A stretch of 64,000 bases of DNA, from contig OY781533.1 in NCBI GenBank assembly GCA_963677015.1, positions 1,984,001-2,048,000 of the forward strand, given 5' to 3'. Shown here piece by piece: positions 1 through 9,481 of the stretch. This stretch comes from G963556115 sp963677015. GTDB lineage: Bacteria > Planctomycetota > SZUA-567. The translations under genes were made by a program, and so were the position numbers. Numbering within the stretch: position 1 is the stretch's first letter; every line of letters begins with the position of its first letter. The notes beneath the pieces were generated by a model. It was not told the origin of the DNA and searched no databases. It worked only from the letters and a program-made list of their open reading frames with translations.

Positions 1-2244
1 CGCCTGCTCAAGTATCATTCCCAACTCCGCCAGTTCATGATAGTGAGTTGCAAATAAGGTACGTGCTTTGACCTTATTATGTATATATTCAGTTATGGCC
101 CACGCCAGAGAGACACCATCAAAAGTAGAGGTACCGCGCCCGACTTCATCGAGCACAATCAGTGAACGGCTGGTAGCATTATTCAGAATATTAGCAGTTT
201 CCGCCATCTCGACCATAAATGTCGACTGCCCTTTGGCAAGATCATCAGCAGCTCCGACACGGGTAAACACCCGGTCAACAATTCCGATTCTCGCCTTTTC
301 CGCCGGCACACCGCCACCCATCTGAGCCATAATACATAATAATGCGACCTGACGTATATAAGTACTCTTACCTGCCATATTTGGTCCGGTTATAATATGA
401 ACCAACGCTCCTGAATGTGAAAAAGCAGTATCATTAGGGGTGAACTCACTGAGTGAAACATCAAGTACCGGATGCCTGCCGCCGGTTAATTCGGTCTCAA
501 TATCCACACCTGTTTCAGGGATTATATATCCCTGAACCGCAGCCATTTCAGCCAGAGACTGCAGACAGTCGAAAACCGCCAGGATATGCGCCACCTGCTG
601 TACGCGCTCAACTTCAGCAGCAACCTGCTCTCGCACCTGTGCAAAAAGCTCCAGTTCAAGCGCAAGTATCTTCTCCTGTGCCCCCAGCACCAGTTCTTCA
701 TACTCCTTGAGATCCTGGGTTATATATCTTTCGGCATTTGCCAGAGTCTGTTTACGTATATAACTTGAAGGAACCTTATCTTTGTGAGTATTTGTCACCT
801 CAATATAATAGCCGAAGACTTTATTGAAACCAACCTTTAAAGACGGAATACCGCTGAACTGCTGCTGCTCCTGCTGAAAATTCCGGATCCAGTCCTTACC
901 ACCACTGGCAATATCCCTAAGCTCTGCCAGCTTCGGATCGTATTCACTGCGTATCACGCCGCCATCTCTTAGATTTAACGGCGGTTCCGCAACAATCGCT
1001 CTACCGATAAGTGCAGTAACATCTTCCAGTAAATCTATCATTCCTGACAAATCAATCAGATGCTGCGCCAAAAACGACTCCGATAATTTCAATAAGTCAG
1101 GAAGCCGGAGAAGACTGCTGTGAAGATTTATTAATTCACGACCGCTGGCTCTGCCGGTAGTTATACGAGCCATTATTCGTTCCAGATCATTTATTCCGGA
1201 TAGAATTTCACGAAGCTCTTCCCGCGTCGCAGCTTCTGTAAGTAGTTCCCTGACCGCTTCCTGCCGGTACCGAATATGATTCAGATCAATTAATGGTCTC
1301 AGCAACCAGTTTTTCAACAGACGTCTGCCGGCACCGGTACTGGTTCGATCAATAACCTTGAAAAGCGACATCCCGGTACCTTCCGCCAGCAAAGTCTGAG
1401 TTAATTCGAGATTACGCTGGGTTGTCCGGTCAAGAATCATATAGTTCTCACGGTTAAGTCGCTTGAGAGTACGGACATGGGTAAGAGAGATCTTCTGAGT
1501 CTCTTCGAGATAGACCAGTATCGCCCCTACCGCCGCAATTGCTGCGGGAGAATCCTCAATACCGAACCCGGCGAGATTATCAACTCCGAAATGCTGCTTT
1601 ATCCGGATCCGCCCCTCACGTTCAGAAAATTCGTAACCGTCACGACGGGTAATAAGCCCGACACTTCTAGCAAAGAGCGCCTCAGCCAGTACTTTGCCCT
1701 CCTGCATCAGTTCAACCGGCACCAGCGTCTCAGAGACACCCATCTGCTCAAGTTCATCACCCAGGATATGTTCCGGCACTACCTGTACAAAAAACTCTCC
1801 GGTAGAAATATCCACACAGCCGATACCCGCCTGTCTGCCCGCTACCGCAACTGAAGCCAGATAATTATTACTGTCACCTTCAAGACACGATTCTTCAATC
1901 AGAGTTCCCGGGGTGACTACTCTGGTGACCCCCCGTTTGACTATACCCTGAGCTGTCGCCGGATCCTCAAGCTGATCACAGATTGCAACACGCACCCCGG
2001 CCTTAATCATCTCTTTAAGATACCGGTCAAGGGCATGATGCGGAATCCCGGCCATAGGCACCGCATTCTCCTGCTTTTTACTTCTGGTTGTCAGTGTTAG
2101 GCCAAGAATTTCAGCAGACCGGACAGCATCAGCACCAAACATTTCATAGAAGTCACCCATACGAAAAAAAAGGATAGTATCGGGATTAGCCTCTTTCATA
2201 GCCTCCCACTGTTCCATCATTGGTGTAGTCTTAGTTTTAGCCAT
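1..2244 (-). CDS. mutS: DNA mismatch repair protein MutS (C-terminus cut by window edge)
   Basis: Mismatch-recognition ATPase that binds base mismatches and recruits MutL. The first 748 residues are present and the frame runs open off the left edge. The N-terminus carries the mismatch-reading Phe-X-Glu in GDFYEMF. The ATPase domain near the window start has the Walker A TGPNMAGKST (about 360-390) and the signature DEVGRGTSTFDG (about 130-165), followed by TLFATHYHEL. The start ATG at 2244 has AAGGA five bases upstream. The frame agrees at both ends, so I see no frameshift. MutS usually has about 850-880 residues, so roughly 100 are missing. It lies about 110 bp downstream of the DUF4954 gene on the same strand. 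The family call is certain. Confidence 0.97.
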   Translation of the reverse strand, partial: MAKTKTTPMMEQWEAMKEANPDTILFFRMGDFYEMFGADAVRSAEILGLTLTTRSKKQENAVPMAGIPHHALDRYLKEMIKAGVRVAICDQLEDPATAQGIVKRGVTRVVTPGTLIEESCLEGDSNNYLASVAVAGRQAGIGCVDISTGEFFVQVVPEHILGDELEQMGVSETLVPVELMQEGKVLAEALFARSVGLITRRDGYEFSEREGRIRIKQHFGVDNLAGFGIEDSPAAIAAVGAILVYLEETQKISLTHVRTLKRLNRENYMILDRTTQRNLELTQTLLAEGTGMSLFKVIDRTSTGAGRRLLKNWLLRPLIDLNHIRYRQEAVRELLTEAATREELREILSGINDLERIMARITTGRASGRELINLHSSLLRLPDLLKLSESFLAQHLIDLSGMIDLLEDVTALIGRAIVAEPPLNLRDGGVIRSEYDPKLAELRDIASGGKDWIRNFQQEQQQFSGIPSLKVGFNKVFGYYIEVTNTHKDKVPSSYIRKQTLANAERYITQDLKEYEELVLGAQEKILALELELFAQVREQVAAEVERVQQVAHILAVFDCLQSLAEMAAVQGYIIPETGVDIETELTGGRHPVLDVSLSEFTPNDTAFSHSGALVHIITGPNMAGKSTYIRQVALLCIMAQMGGGVPAEKARIGIVDRVFTRVGAADDLAKGQSTFMVEMAETANILNNATSRSLIVLDEVGRGTSTFDGVSLAWAITEYIHNKVKARTLFATHYHELAELGMILEQA

Positions 2245-2290
2245 AAGATCCTTATTCTTCTTCGACAAAAATTGATACCCAATTGTACTT

Positions 2291-2317
2291 ATACCCCTTA
2301 CCGATGGCAAGGGGTAT
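2291..2317 (-). terminator. hairpin between DUF4954 gene and mutS
   Basis: A perfect 9-bp inverted repeat, ATACCCCTT (2291-2299) and AAGGGGTAT (2309-2317), has a 9-nt loop. It sits 38 bp past the stop of the upstream minus-strand gene and 47 bp before the mutS start. No strong U-run follows on the minus strand, only an AATTTTTG stretch about 20 bases on. It is therefore a weak terminator, an mRNA-stability hairpin or a regulatory stem. Confidence 0.4.
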
Positions 2318-2354
2318 AGCTAATCATCCGGAAAGAAACCTGTTATAATACAAT

Positions 2355-4235
2355 CTATTCGTTTATAAGCGCCAAGAGCTTATCAGCACGTTCGAAAGTA
2401 ATCTTAGCCTGTTTCATTACATTTTCCATAAACTGGTTATCATCGAAATAACCTCTTATATTGACAAAATCCTGATCTTTTGTTTCCAGAAGTCCGTACC
2501 CGATACTCATATTCTCCGTAAACTCTTTGTATGAATCACGTTTAATAAGCTCAACGCGTAACATTGCCGCTTCTTTCCAGTTTTTCAGGATTTCCCGTAC
2601 GTTCTCCCGGCAGTCAGCTCTCTCAAGATCAAGATCACCAAATTTACTCGAAACCCAATCCCATTCATAAGTTTTGTAATTTTTGCCAAGTTTCATAAAG
2701 AACTCTTCCACAGAATAGTAATCAGTTATACGGCCACCCTCAATCCCGCTAATAAGAAAGTGAACAAACTTTTTCGGGGTTATCAGTCCGGCAAGATCAA
2801 CCCACTCCTCACTGATACTTTCAGAATTTCCGCTCAACAAACCTTTACCTTTATTATAGTAATCATCCAGCACCTCAGCCAGCACCTCGCCATAATAATA
2901 GTTTACTCCTGCATGATAACGCGCAAGTGCTTTATCAATATAATCTTCCGGAATTTCCACACCAACAGCCCCTAAAATATTATTTCCCGCTTTCATATCC
3001 TTTAAGAGACTTATGGCATGTAATATTTTACCTACCGTATACGGATTCAACAACTCACTATTAATAATATCATACGACGCTCCTGAACGCTTATCCCGTG
3101 TATTCCACTTCATTGCATCCCGTACATAGCCACAGGAAAAAATCAGGGCTCCGGGAAGCAGCACACTCTTATCATTCTCCGCCAATAATAAAGAAAATGG
3201 GAAACTGGCTGTATCCACAATCCGGCTATGCCTGCCAATAACACTGGTAAAAGGCGCAATATGTGATGGCCAGATAAGATAACTTGAGGAACCGGTCTTT
3301 GATCCGCGCTCAATAACCCCCTGATGCAGCGGTCCAAGCTTGAACCGATGGTTTGAAAAATTACTCCCACTACCTGCGGTATAGAATGAATATACTCCTG
3401 CCAAAAGCAGGGTTGACTTATGATGAGACGAGGTGTAAGGACCTGCAAATACCGAACACCCTTCTCCCCTCAAGCACTCAGAATTCGCAAAAAACAAGGA
3501 GTTATCTGCAGAAAAGCCATAATCAAGAACCGCAGAGTCAGCGACGAAACAGTTATCGAGAATGCAACCGTCACCGACATAACCATTAACTGCAACAATA
3601 GAATTCTTTACAATACTGCCGGCACCGACATAGCCGTTAACCGTCGTATTATAAATTTTAATCGCTCCGTGTATTTTAGCATCTCTACCCACCGCAGAAT
3701 TCATTAGTTCTCCAGCATCCCGTATTACCGCACCATCACCAATTCTGGACTGCCTGAACTGCTTTTTATTGAAATGCTCAAAAAGAAGTTTACGGTAGGC
3801 CTGACGAAAACGTTCTGATGAGACAAACGCCTGAAAATATGCGGATTGTGCAGACAATCCCGGATGCAGTAAAACCTCTCTTCCACCGGATTCATTTATT
3901 ACTTTTACCTCCACTCCTATTCCGTGGGCGGCAGAAGCATCCGAGACAATAGCACCGACATTTTCAATAGTTACATACTGACCGATCTCACAATTCTCAA
4001 CTATTCTGCCAATACGCCTTATAACAGCCCCATTTCCAAGAACAGTATCCTTCAGTCTGGCCTGATAAACTTCACAATCAGCTCCGAGCCTGACTTTATC
4101 AACAAAATCAGCAAACCTTATTTTATCAATATTATACCCCGGATGCACCGTCACCCCACTCCAGTTCGTGGCTGAGCAACCTTGAGAAACCAGAATATCC
4201 ACTTCATCCTGAGTCAAAGCCCTGTAGCTATCCAT
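2355..4235 (-). CDS. DUF4954 family protein (left-handed beta-helix, acyltransferase-like)
   Basis: A 626-residue cytosolic protein. It opens with YRALTQDEVDILVSQGC, which resembles the DUF4954 family start known from Bacteroidota, spirochaetes and PVC bacteria. Residues about 50-260 are hexapeptide-like repeats with many short I-G-D-G-A and V-G-Y-V-G-A turns, as in left-handed beta-helices of nucleotidyl- and acyltransferases. The C-terminal third is helical and charged. No substrate is established for the family. A sugar-nucleotide or acyl-transfer role is only an analogy from the fold. The ATG at 4235 follows AGAGGAAG at good spacing. It faces the divergent pgpH gene across a 213-bp AT-rich region. 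Confidence 0.75.
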   Translation of the reverse strand: MDSYRALTQDEVDILVSQGCSATNWSGVTVHPGYNIDKIRFADFVDKVRLGADCEVYQARLKDTVLGNGAVIRRIGRIVENCEIGQYVTIENVGAIVSDASAAHGIGVEVKVINESGGREVLLHPGLSAQSAYFQAFVSSERFRQAYRKLLFEHFNKKQFRQSRIGDGAVIRDAGELMNSAVGRDAKIHGAIKIYNTTVNGYVGAGSIVKNSIVAVNGYVGDGCILDNCFVADSAVLDYGFSADNSLFFANSECLRGEGCSVFAGPYTSSHHKSTLLLAGVYSFYTAGSGSNFSNHRFKLGPLHQGVIERGSKTGSSSYLIWPSHIAPFTSVIGRHSRIVDTASFPFSLLLAENDKSVLLPGALIFSCGYVRDAMKWNTRDKRSGASYDIINSELLNPYTVGKILHAISLLKDMKAGNNILGAVGVEIPEDYIDKALARYHAGVNYYYGEVLAEVLDDYYNKGKGLLSGNSESISEEWVDLAGLITPKKFVHFLISGIEGGRITDYYSVEEFFMKLGKNYKTYEWDWVSSKFGDLDLERADCRENVREILKNWKEAAMLRVELIKRDSYKEFTENMSIGYGLLETKDQDFVNIRGYFDDNQFMENVMKQAKITFERADKLLALINE

Positions 4236-4369
4236 TATGATCTTCCTCTATTTCTCAAACAGTATTATATCTCGAATTAAATAATATATTATATATTTTA
4301 ATCATTATCACTAATACCAAATTCAAAACAAAACCTTTTTTATATAATTCATGAGTGTTAATCTTATGC

Positions 4370-4397
4370 TTTACATTTATTTTCATTACTGTATAAT
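4370..4397 (+). promoter_or_regulatory. sigma-70-type promoter for the pgpH operon
   Basis: TTTACA (4370-4375) and TATAAT (4392-4397) are separated by 16 bp. They lie about 50 bp upstream of the ATG at 4449 in the divergent, very AT-rich intergenic region. The -10 is perfect and the -35 matches 5 of 6 consensus bases. Confidence 0.6.
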
Positions 4398-4448
4398 ATT
4401 TAACTTGAAGTAATAGTTTAAAATTTCATATAAAGAATAAGGTTTTAT

Positions 4449-6731
4449 ATGGCAGGACAGCTAAGACATGAGATTGTGCAACGATCGAGAGAGAACGGAA
4501 GGATACTCCGTTCAGCGCACTCCCATACATATGTACCGATCAAAACGATACTAATCCTTACAGTTTTATCTTTGTTTCTCATTACCCCCTTCCTCCTCGG
4601 TTTTTCCATAATACCAATTAATGTAGGTACTATTGCAACTGAAGACCGTTTCAGCCGTGTAGATTTTCAGTGGAAAGTACCAAATACCACCGAGATTTTC
4701 AGAGAAGTGGAAAAAACCCACTTACCGATATTTGAAAATGTTCCGTATAATGTTTGGATGAATGAAGTATTCGAACCTATTGCCGAGCTTATGGAACGGG
4801 CAATTGACCTGCGTGACCCTGACAAGCTTTTTAAATATGCTCAGGATAACAATATCGAAATAACCAAACAGGAAGCGGAAATTCTCACTAATTATCTATT
4901 GAGTGATATAGACCAGGGAATATACTCCGAACTTATTAATCCGGCCAGACGAGCGGTAGGTCAATGGATATATACAAAAGGAGTAATTAGTGATGAACAA
5001 TATGCTCTCGCGATGTCCGAGGGAGGAAATCGCTCAATAGAGGTAATCAGACCGGACAACCTCTTCTCACGCGGTCTAATAATGACAATAGGCTCTGAAA
5101 ACGGTCCGATCAGCATATCAGAGACAGCATCATACCTGCAAAAAGGGCTCTATGACAAATTATGGCTAGTAAGGCAGGCTCTGCGTGAAACAATTGAAAA
5201 TATTCTTGAAAAGAGGATAAGCCAGCACCCGACACTTATTTATCAGAAAGATCTGACTGCCCAGACCCTTGAAAACCGTAAAACACTTGCTCTGAAAAAA
5301 GCCAGTCATATTAATAAGGGTGAGCTTATAATTGAACGCGGTCAACCTATAACCTCTGAAGTTTACACCAAACTGCGAACTGAAAATGAAGCCTATAATA
5401 AACAACGCGGCAGCAGGTTTAATTTCAAGAATATCCTCAGCAAATTTATTCTAACCTTCCTGCTCTGCCTCTTTTTCTATATTATATCCAGAAAGCGTGT
5501 CTCGAAGAAAGTTCTAGTCGGGACGGTGCTTACATTTATGATAACTGTCTGCATCAGTTATATTATTCTTCTTAACGGCAGGTCAATCACTCTGGTTCCG
5601 ATCGGCTTTCTTGCCGGAACGGTAGCAATAGGCAGCAAAAAAACTGTAGGGATGCTGGTAACAGCAATGTATGCCCTTTTCATTATTGCAATATCCTATC
5701 AGCAACCTTCAGAAATCCTGGCGATTACCGCCATAGGCACCTTGTTCTCAATTCTGGTTCCACAGGAAAGATTCAGACTCGGAATTTTAAAAGCCTCGGC
5801 TATTTCCGGTATTATTGGTGTCATGGTCTACTTATGCTGGTATATAAGCGACGGTATTGATATTGCGTTTCCAAACAGCATCTCAGACCTGATCGCTCTG
5901 CACTTCAGTGACTCTATTGATATTCTGCTCAGACGCTCAGGCTGGATATTAGCGAGTTCGATCGTTTCCTTTGCACTTATTTTATTGTCTCTGAAAGCAA
6001 TTCAGCGTATCTTCGATGCCACGCCTACTATCATACTCCAGGATCTTCAGGAGCATCAGCTTCAAAATAAGCTGCTGTTAAAAGCTCCAAGCACGTACTA
6101 CCACAGTTCGATTGCAGCTGCTCTTGCTGAAGCCGCAGCTAACGCCTGTGGTGGAAATGCTCTGCTCTGCCGGACATCCTGCCTGTATCATGATATCGGC
6201 AAACTGGTGAAGCCGGAATACTTTACAGAAAACGAGAGCGGTATAAGCCGGCACGATATTCTTACTCCCAGCATGAGTGCCCTTATAATTGTCAGCCATG
6301 TCAAAGACGGAGCGGAAATGGGACGGCAGAACAAACTGCCCAAGGCCATCATAGATATTATCGAACAACATCATGGAACTACTCAGGTATCATACTTTTT
6401 ACGTCAGGCCATGGAAGAAGCCGAAGACCCAAGCGAAGTTGATGAACAGCAGTTCCGCTATCCCGGCCCCAGACCGCAATTCATTGAAGCAGCAGTAGTT
6501 ATGATTGCCGACTCGGTTGAAGCAGCCAGCAGATCACTGGAAGGAGCCAGCAGCGCCAGTATCAGAGCACTGGTACATAAAATTATTATGGGAAAACTCC
6601 ATGACCAGCAGTTTGATGACTGTTCTCTGACATTCAAAGATCTGGCACGCATAGAAGACGCGCTAGTAAGAGTTTTACAAAGTATGTTCCACTCCCGAGT
6701 GAAATATGACAAAAAAGAAACAAAGAAATAA
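4449..6731 (+). CDS. pgpH: 7TM-HD domain phosphohydrolase, PgpH-type c-di-AMP phosphodiesterase
   Basis: A 760-residue membrane protein with the family architecture: one N-terminal TM (about 32-54), a large extracytoplasmic 7TMR-HDED region (about 60-320), a multi-TM block (about 330-530) and a cytosolic HD domain. The HD motif CLYHDIGKLVKPEYF is at about residue 577, followed by a downstream EQHHGTT histidine pair. Characterised relatives hydrolyse cyclic di-AMP and respond to extracellular signals. The gene is directly upstream of ybeY, an order seen in many bacteria (the Bacillus yqfF-yqfG pair). No good Shine-Dalgarno is visible, only AAGG about ten bases before the ATG. Architecture is certain; c-di-AMP as substrate is inferred from the family. 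Confidence 0.9.
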   Translation: MAGQLRHEIVQRSRENGRILRSAHSHTYVPIKTILILTVLSLFLITPFLLGFSIIPINVGTIATEDRFSRVDFQWKVPNTTEIFREVEKTHLPIFENVPYNVWMNEVFEPIAELMERAIDLRDPDKLFKYAQDNNIEITKQEAEILTNYLLSDIDQGIYSELINPARRAVGQWIYTKGVISDEQYALAMSEGGNRSIEVIRPDNLFSRGLIMTIGSENGPISISETASYLQKGLYDKLWLVRQALRETIENILEKRISQHPTLIYQKDLTAQTLENRKTLALKKASHINKGELIIERGQPITSEVYTKLRTENEAYNKQRGSRFNFKNILSKFILTFLLCLFFYIISRKRVSKKVLVGTVLTFMITVCISYIILLNGRSITLVPIGFLAGTVAIGSKKTVGMLVTAMYALFIIAISYQQPSEILAITAIGTLFSILVPQERFRLGILKASAISGIIGVMVYLCWYISDGIDIAFPNSISDLIALHFSDSIDILLRRSGWILASSIVSFALILLSLKAIQRIFDATPTIILQDLQEHQLQNKLLLKAPSTYYHSSIAAALAEAAANACGGNALLCRTSCLYHDIGKLVKPEYFTENESGISRHDILTPSMSALIIVSHVKDGAEMGRQNKLPKAIIDIIEQHHGTTQVSYFLRQAMEEAEDPSEVDEQQFRYPGPRPQFIEAAVVMIADSVEAASRSLEGASSASIRALVHKIIMGKLHDQQFDDCSLTFKDLARIEDALVRVLQSMFHSRVKYDKKETKK

Positions 6732-6771
6732 TAAATCAATATCATTATAGCATATTATATGAAAGCAGGAA

Positions 6772-7227
6772 ATGTCTTACGAATTACAAATTAATTTTAT
6801 TGATGAACGTCCGGAAACCACAACTCCGGTACCGGAAAGTATGATAAACAAAGTTCTTTCCTCAGCCTACAGTCTGCACGCAGAATCTGTTGCTGCTGTT
6901 AATCTCATGATAGTAGATGACACCCGCATCAGCGAAATTAATGAAGAATTTTTGAATCATCAGGGGCCAACAGATGTCATATCATTCGAAGATGGCGACA
7001 TCGAGGACGGGATACTCCAGCTTGGCGATATAGCTGTCAGCGCTGACACAGCCGCAAGAATTGCCGCGACTAAGGGCATGAGCTTTGACGAAGAGCTAAC
7101 TCTATACGCACTGCATGGCATGCTCCATCTACTCGGTTTTGATGATATTGATGATCAGGACCGAGAAAAGATGATAGAAGCGCAACAGAAGGAATTTTCG
7201 AAACATAACCTGAAATATGTTATTTAA
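6772..7227 (+). CDS. ybeY: endoribonuclease YbeY (rRNA maturation factor), Asp-ligand variant
   Basis: A 151-residue single-strand RNase acting in 16S rRNA 3'-end maturation and ribosome quality control. It has the family motif PTDVISFEDG (about 66-75) and the metal site LHGMLHLLGFDD with H115 and H119. The third ligand, normally His in H-X3-H-X5-H, is Asp125. The same replacement is found in metzincin-like sites and, as I recall, in Bacteroidota YbeY proteins, so activity is probably kept. The gene is 40 bp after pgpH and 35 bp before the CorC-like gene, evidently one operon. AGCAGGAA precedes the ATG closely. Confidence 0.93.
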   Translation: MSYELQINFIDERPETTTPVPESMINKVLSSAYSLHAESVAAVNLMIVDDTRISEINEEFLNHQGPTDVISFEDGDIEDGILQLGDIAVSADTAARIAATKGMSFDEELTLYALHGMLHLLGFDDIDDQDREKMIEAQQKEFSKHNLKYVI

Positions 7228-7262
7228 TTAATAATTAAGGATTAAACTAAAACACCATTGAT

Positions 7263-8600
7263 ATGAATAATATACATATTATAGCGGCAATAGTGTCGGC
7301 AATATTAGGCTGGCTGACTGTAGCTTACGAATCAGCATTACAGGAACTGAGTATCTCCAGACTTGACGACATTATCGAAGATAAACTTAACTTAACCACT
7401 GCCAGCACGACTGGGGAGCAGTCACCGGAAAAACCCTTTGTGCTCACAAACATTATAAATAACATTAAAAATTTCCGTCTGGCGACAGCCTTAGCCAGTT
7501 CCTTCTTTCTCGGGGCATTTCTGGTTATACTAATATTTCTGCTTCTTGGAAATGACAGAATTGAATCATGTCTCAATAACTACCAGAACAGTATTCCTAT
7601 TCCCTACTTTACAATGATTATTCCAATGGCGGCGGCACTAATTATCACCGGTATTGTAAGAGGGTCGGCACAAGCTATCGGAGAAAGAAAATCTGAGGTA
7701 ATTATCTACCTGTTTTCTATTCCGACATGGATAATTACACTTTTATTCCGCCCCGTAAGCTACATACTACTTGTCTCTTCCCGCATTATTGCCCGGGGTA
7801 TGGGTATTGATGTAAACCGCACCAGCGATGATATAGAAGATGATGTCATTGCAGCTGTAACCGACAGTGAAAAAGCCGGCGTTGTAAATGAAGAACAGCG
7901 TGAGATGATTGAGCGGGTATTTGATTTCAATAATACCGACGTAGCTGACATCTTTACACCTAGAACCGACATGCAGTCAATCTCCGCTTCAGAATCACTG
8001 TCAAACGCCATAAAAATATCCTTGGAATACGGCCACTCACGACTCCCTGTCCATGAGGACACCCGGGACAATATTATTGGTATTTTTTATGTTCGAGACG
8101 CACTGAATTACTGGGAATTTGAGGACAAGCCCAAGCTGCTGGACATTATACACAAGCCGGCCTTCGTTCCTGAGACTCAGAAAGTTGTAGACTTACTTCA
8201 GGTTATGCAGAAAAGCCACACTCAGATAGCAATAGTTCTTGATGAATATGGCGGTACCGCCGGACTGGTAACAATTGAAGATATTCTTGAAGAACTCGTA
8301 GGTGAAATTCAGGATGAATATGATAAACATGAAGACGAAAGCGGGATACGCAGTTTCAGCAAATATCATATCATCAGTGAAGGCCAAACTCATGTATTCG
8401 ATATCAACAAAGCACTTGATGAAGATATCATACCGGAAGATCATGACTATGAAACCATCGGCGGCTTTGTTCTGGATAATTTAGGTCACATTCCCCAAGC
8501 TGGAGAAGAATTCCGTTTCAGTGATCTAAATGTTAAAATACTGGATGCTGACGAGAGACGGGTACTCAAAGTTGAAATCAAACGGGACACCAATGACTGA
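7263..8600 (+). CDS. CorC/HlyC-type transporter: CNNM (DUF21) - CBS pair - CorC_HlyC
   Basis: A 445-residue inner-membrane protein of the CNNM/CorC divalent-cation transport family. The DUF21 region with about four hydrophobic segments spans residues 1-190. A CBS pair (about 210-335) includes DIFTPRTDMQSI and the typical EYGGTAGLVTIEDILEELVG. The C-terminal CorC_HlyC domain contains DYETIGGFVLDNLGHIP and ends with FRFSDLNVKI. The family is linked to Mg2+/Co2+ efflux and, historically, to hemolysin C annotation; the actual ion is not readable here. It lies between ybeY and mazG in the same operon. No Shine-Dalgarno is close to the ATG; AAGGA lies about 20 bp upstream. Confidence 0.9.
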   Translation: MNNIHIIAAIVSAILGWLTVAYESALQELSISRLDDIIEDKLNLTTASTTGEQSPEKPFVLTNIINNIKNFRLATALASSFFLGAFLVILIFLLLGNDRIESCLNNYQNSIPIPYFTMIIPMAAALIITGIVRGSAQAIGERKSEVIIYLFSIPTWIITLLFRPVSYILLVSSRIIARGMGIDVNRTSDDIEDDVIAAVTDSEKAGVVNEEQREMIERVFDFNNTDVADIFTPRTDMQSISASESLSNAIKISLEYGHSRLPVHEDTRDNIIGIFYVRDALNYWEFEDKPKLLDIIHKPAFVPETQKVVDLLQVMQKSHTQIAIVLDEYGGTAGLVTIEDILEELVGEIQDEYDKHEDESGIRSFSKYHIISEGQTHVFDINKALDEDIIPEDHDYETIGGFVLDNLGHIPQAGEEFRFSDLNVKILDADERRVLKVEIKRDTND

Positions 8601-8620
8601 AGGGATAACAGGCTTATATT

Positions 8621-9013
8621 ATGAAAGAATTTACAGAACTGTTAACTACTATCAAAGCGCTGCGTGACCAGGATACAGGATGCCCCTGGGATCGTAAGCA
8701 GACCTTGTCGACCCTCACAAAACCACTCAAGGAAGAAACCGAAGAATTAATCGAAGCATTATCAGCTAAAGACTCTGCACACATAGCGGAAGAACTCGGT
8801 GATGTCATCTGGAATGCGTTAATGCTGCTTGAAGTTTGCGAAGAAGAAAATATAGCGACCATGAGCCAGGTACTGAATGCAGTTAATGACAAGATGATAA
8901 ACCGCCATCCTCATGTTTTCGCTGATGCTATAGCCACAACCAGCGAAGAAGCGGCAGCAGTTTACAAAATGGCCAAACAGCAGCATCGTCTCAAACAGAA
9001 ATATAATGAATAA
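8621..9013 (+). CDS. mazG: MazG-type nucleoside triphosphate pyrophosphohydrolase (single domain)
   Basis: A 130-residue all-alpha NTP pyrophosphatase. It shows CPWDRKQTLSTLTKPLKEE and the metal-binding set EETEELIEAL ... EELGDVIWN typical of MazG. E. coli MazG carries two such domains in about 260 residues, while this is a one-domain form. Family members hydrolyse NTPs to NMPs and clean the nucleotide pool or modulate ppGpp responses. It starts 20 bp after the CorC-like gene and overlaps the next gene by 8 bp, so translational coupling is likely. Confidence 0.92.
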   Translation: MKEFTELLTTIKALRDQDTGCPWDRKQTLSTLTKPLKEETEELIEALSAKDSAHIAEELGDVIWNALMLLEVCEEENIATMSQVLNAVNDKMINRHPHVFADAIATTSEEAAAVYKMAKQQHRLKQKYNE

Positions 9014-9332
9014 CATCAATGACGCACCTTTAAATAATCCCATTGTTCTGCTGGCGTTACTGCTTGCAGGCGGATTCATTATTTACTGTATTATCAGATC
9101 CATAAAAAGGATATCTAAAAAAAACACCTCAAAATCATCAAAGAAATCCAAACATAGCAGCAAGTCAGAGAGCTGTTCAACAGACAAGCAGACAGCTGAA
9201 AAAGAAGGAGCTATTGCAAAATTCCGCCAGATCCATCAAAAAGCAAGAGATAACCGTAAAAAGCTGGCACAAGAAATAGATGCCAATCCTTCCGAAGCGA
9301 CCAAAGCTTTTCGGAGAATGATGAAGCATTAA
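9006..9332 (+). CDS. small single-pass membrane protein, unknown
   Basis: 108 residues. One hydrophobic segment (about 12-30, VLLALLLAGGFIIYCII) is followed by a highly basic Lys/Ser-rich stretch (about 31-60) and a charged helical tail. I recognise no family. The ATG sits inside the end of mazG (8-bp overlap), which argues that it is a real, coupled gene. The basic stretch just after the TM suggests an N-out/C-in topology with a cytosolic tail. Confidence 0.65.
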   Translation: MNNINDAPLNNPIVLLALLLAGGFIIYCIIRSIKRISKKNTSKSSKKSKHSSKSESCSTDKQTAEKEGAIAKFRQIHQKARDNRKKLAQEIDANPSEATKAFRRMMKH

Positions 9333-9481
9333 GTTAAAATTCTCATCCTGCACACCTATTCATACCGTAAATATAAATCTGCAAAAAGTAGGTATAAACT
9401 CTTTCTTTACGCCTGCTATAGAGTAAAATTAATACCTATTAATTTATGATTGCAACTATTTATAATGAAAGTGACAACAGC

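Noticed and set aside
1477..1854. 125-codon open frame on the plus strand inside mutS
   Set aside because: Antisense to mutS, whose frame is intact; no recognisable domain.
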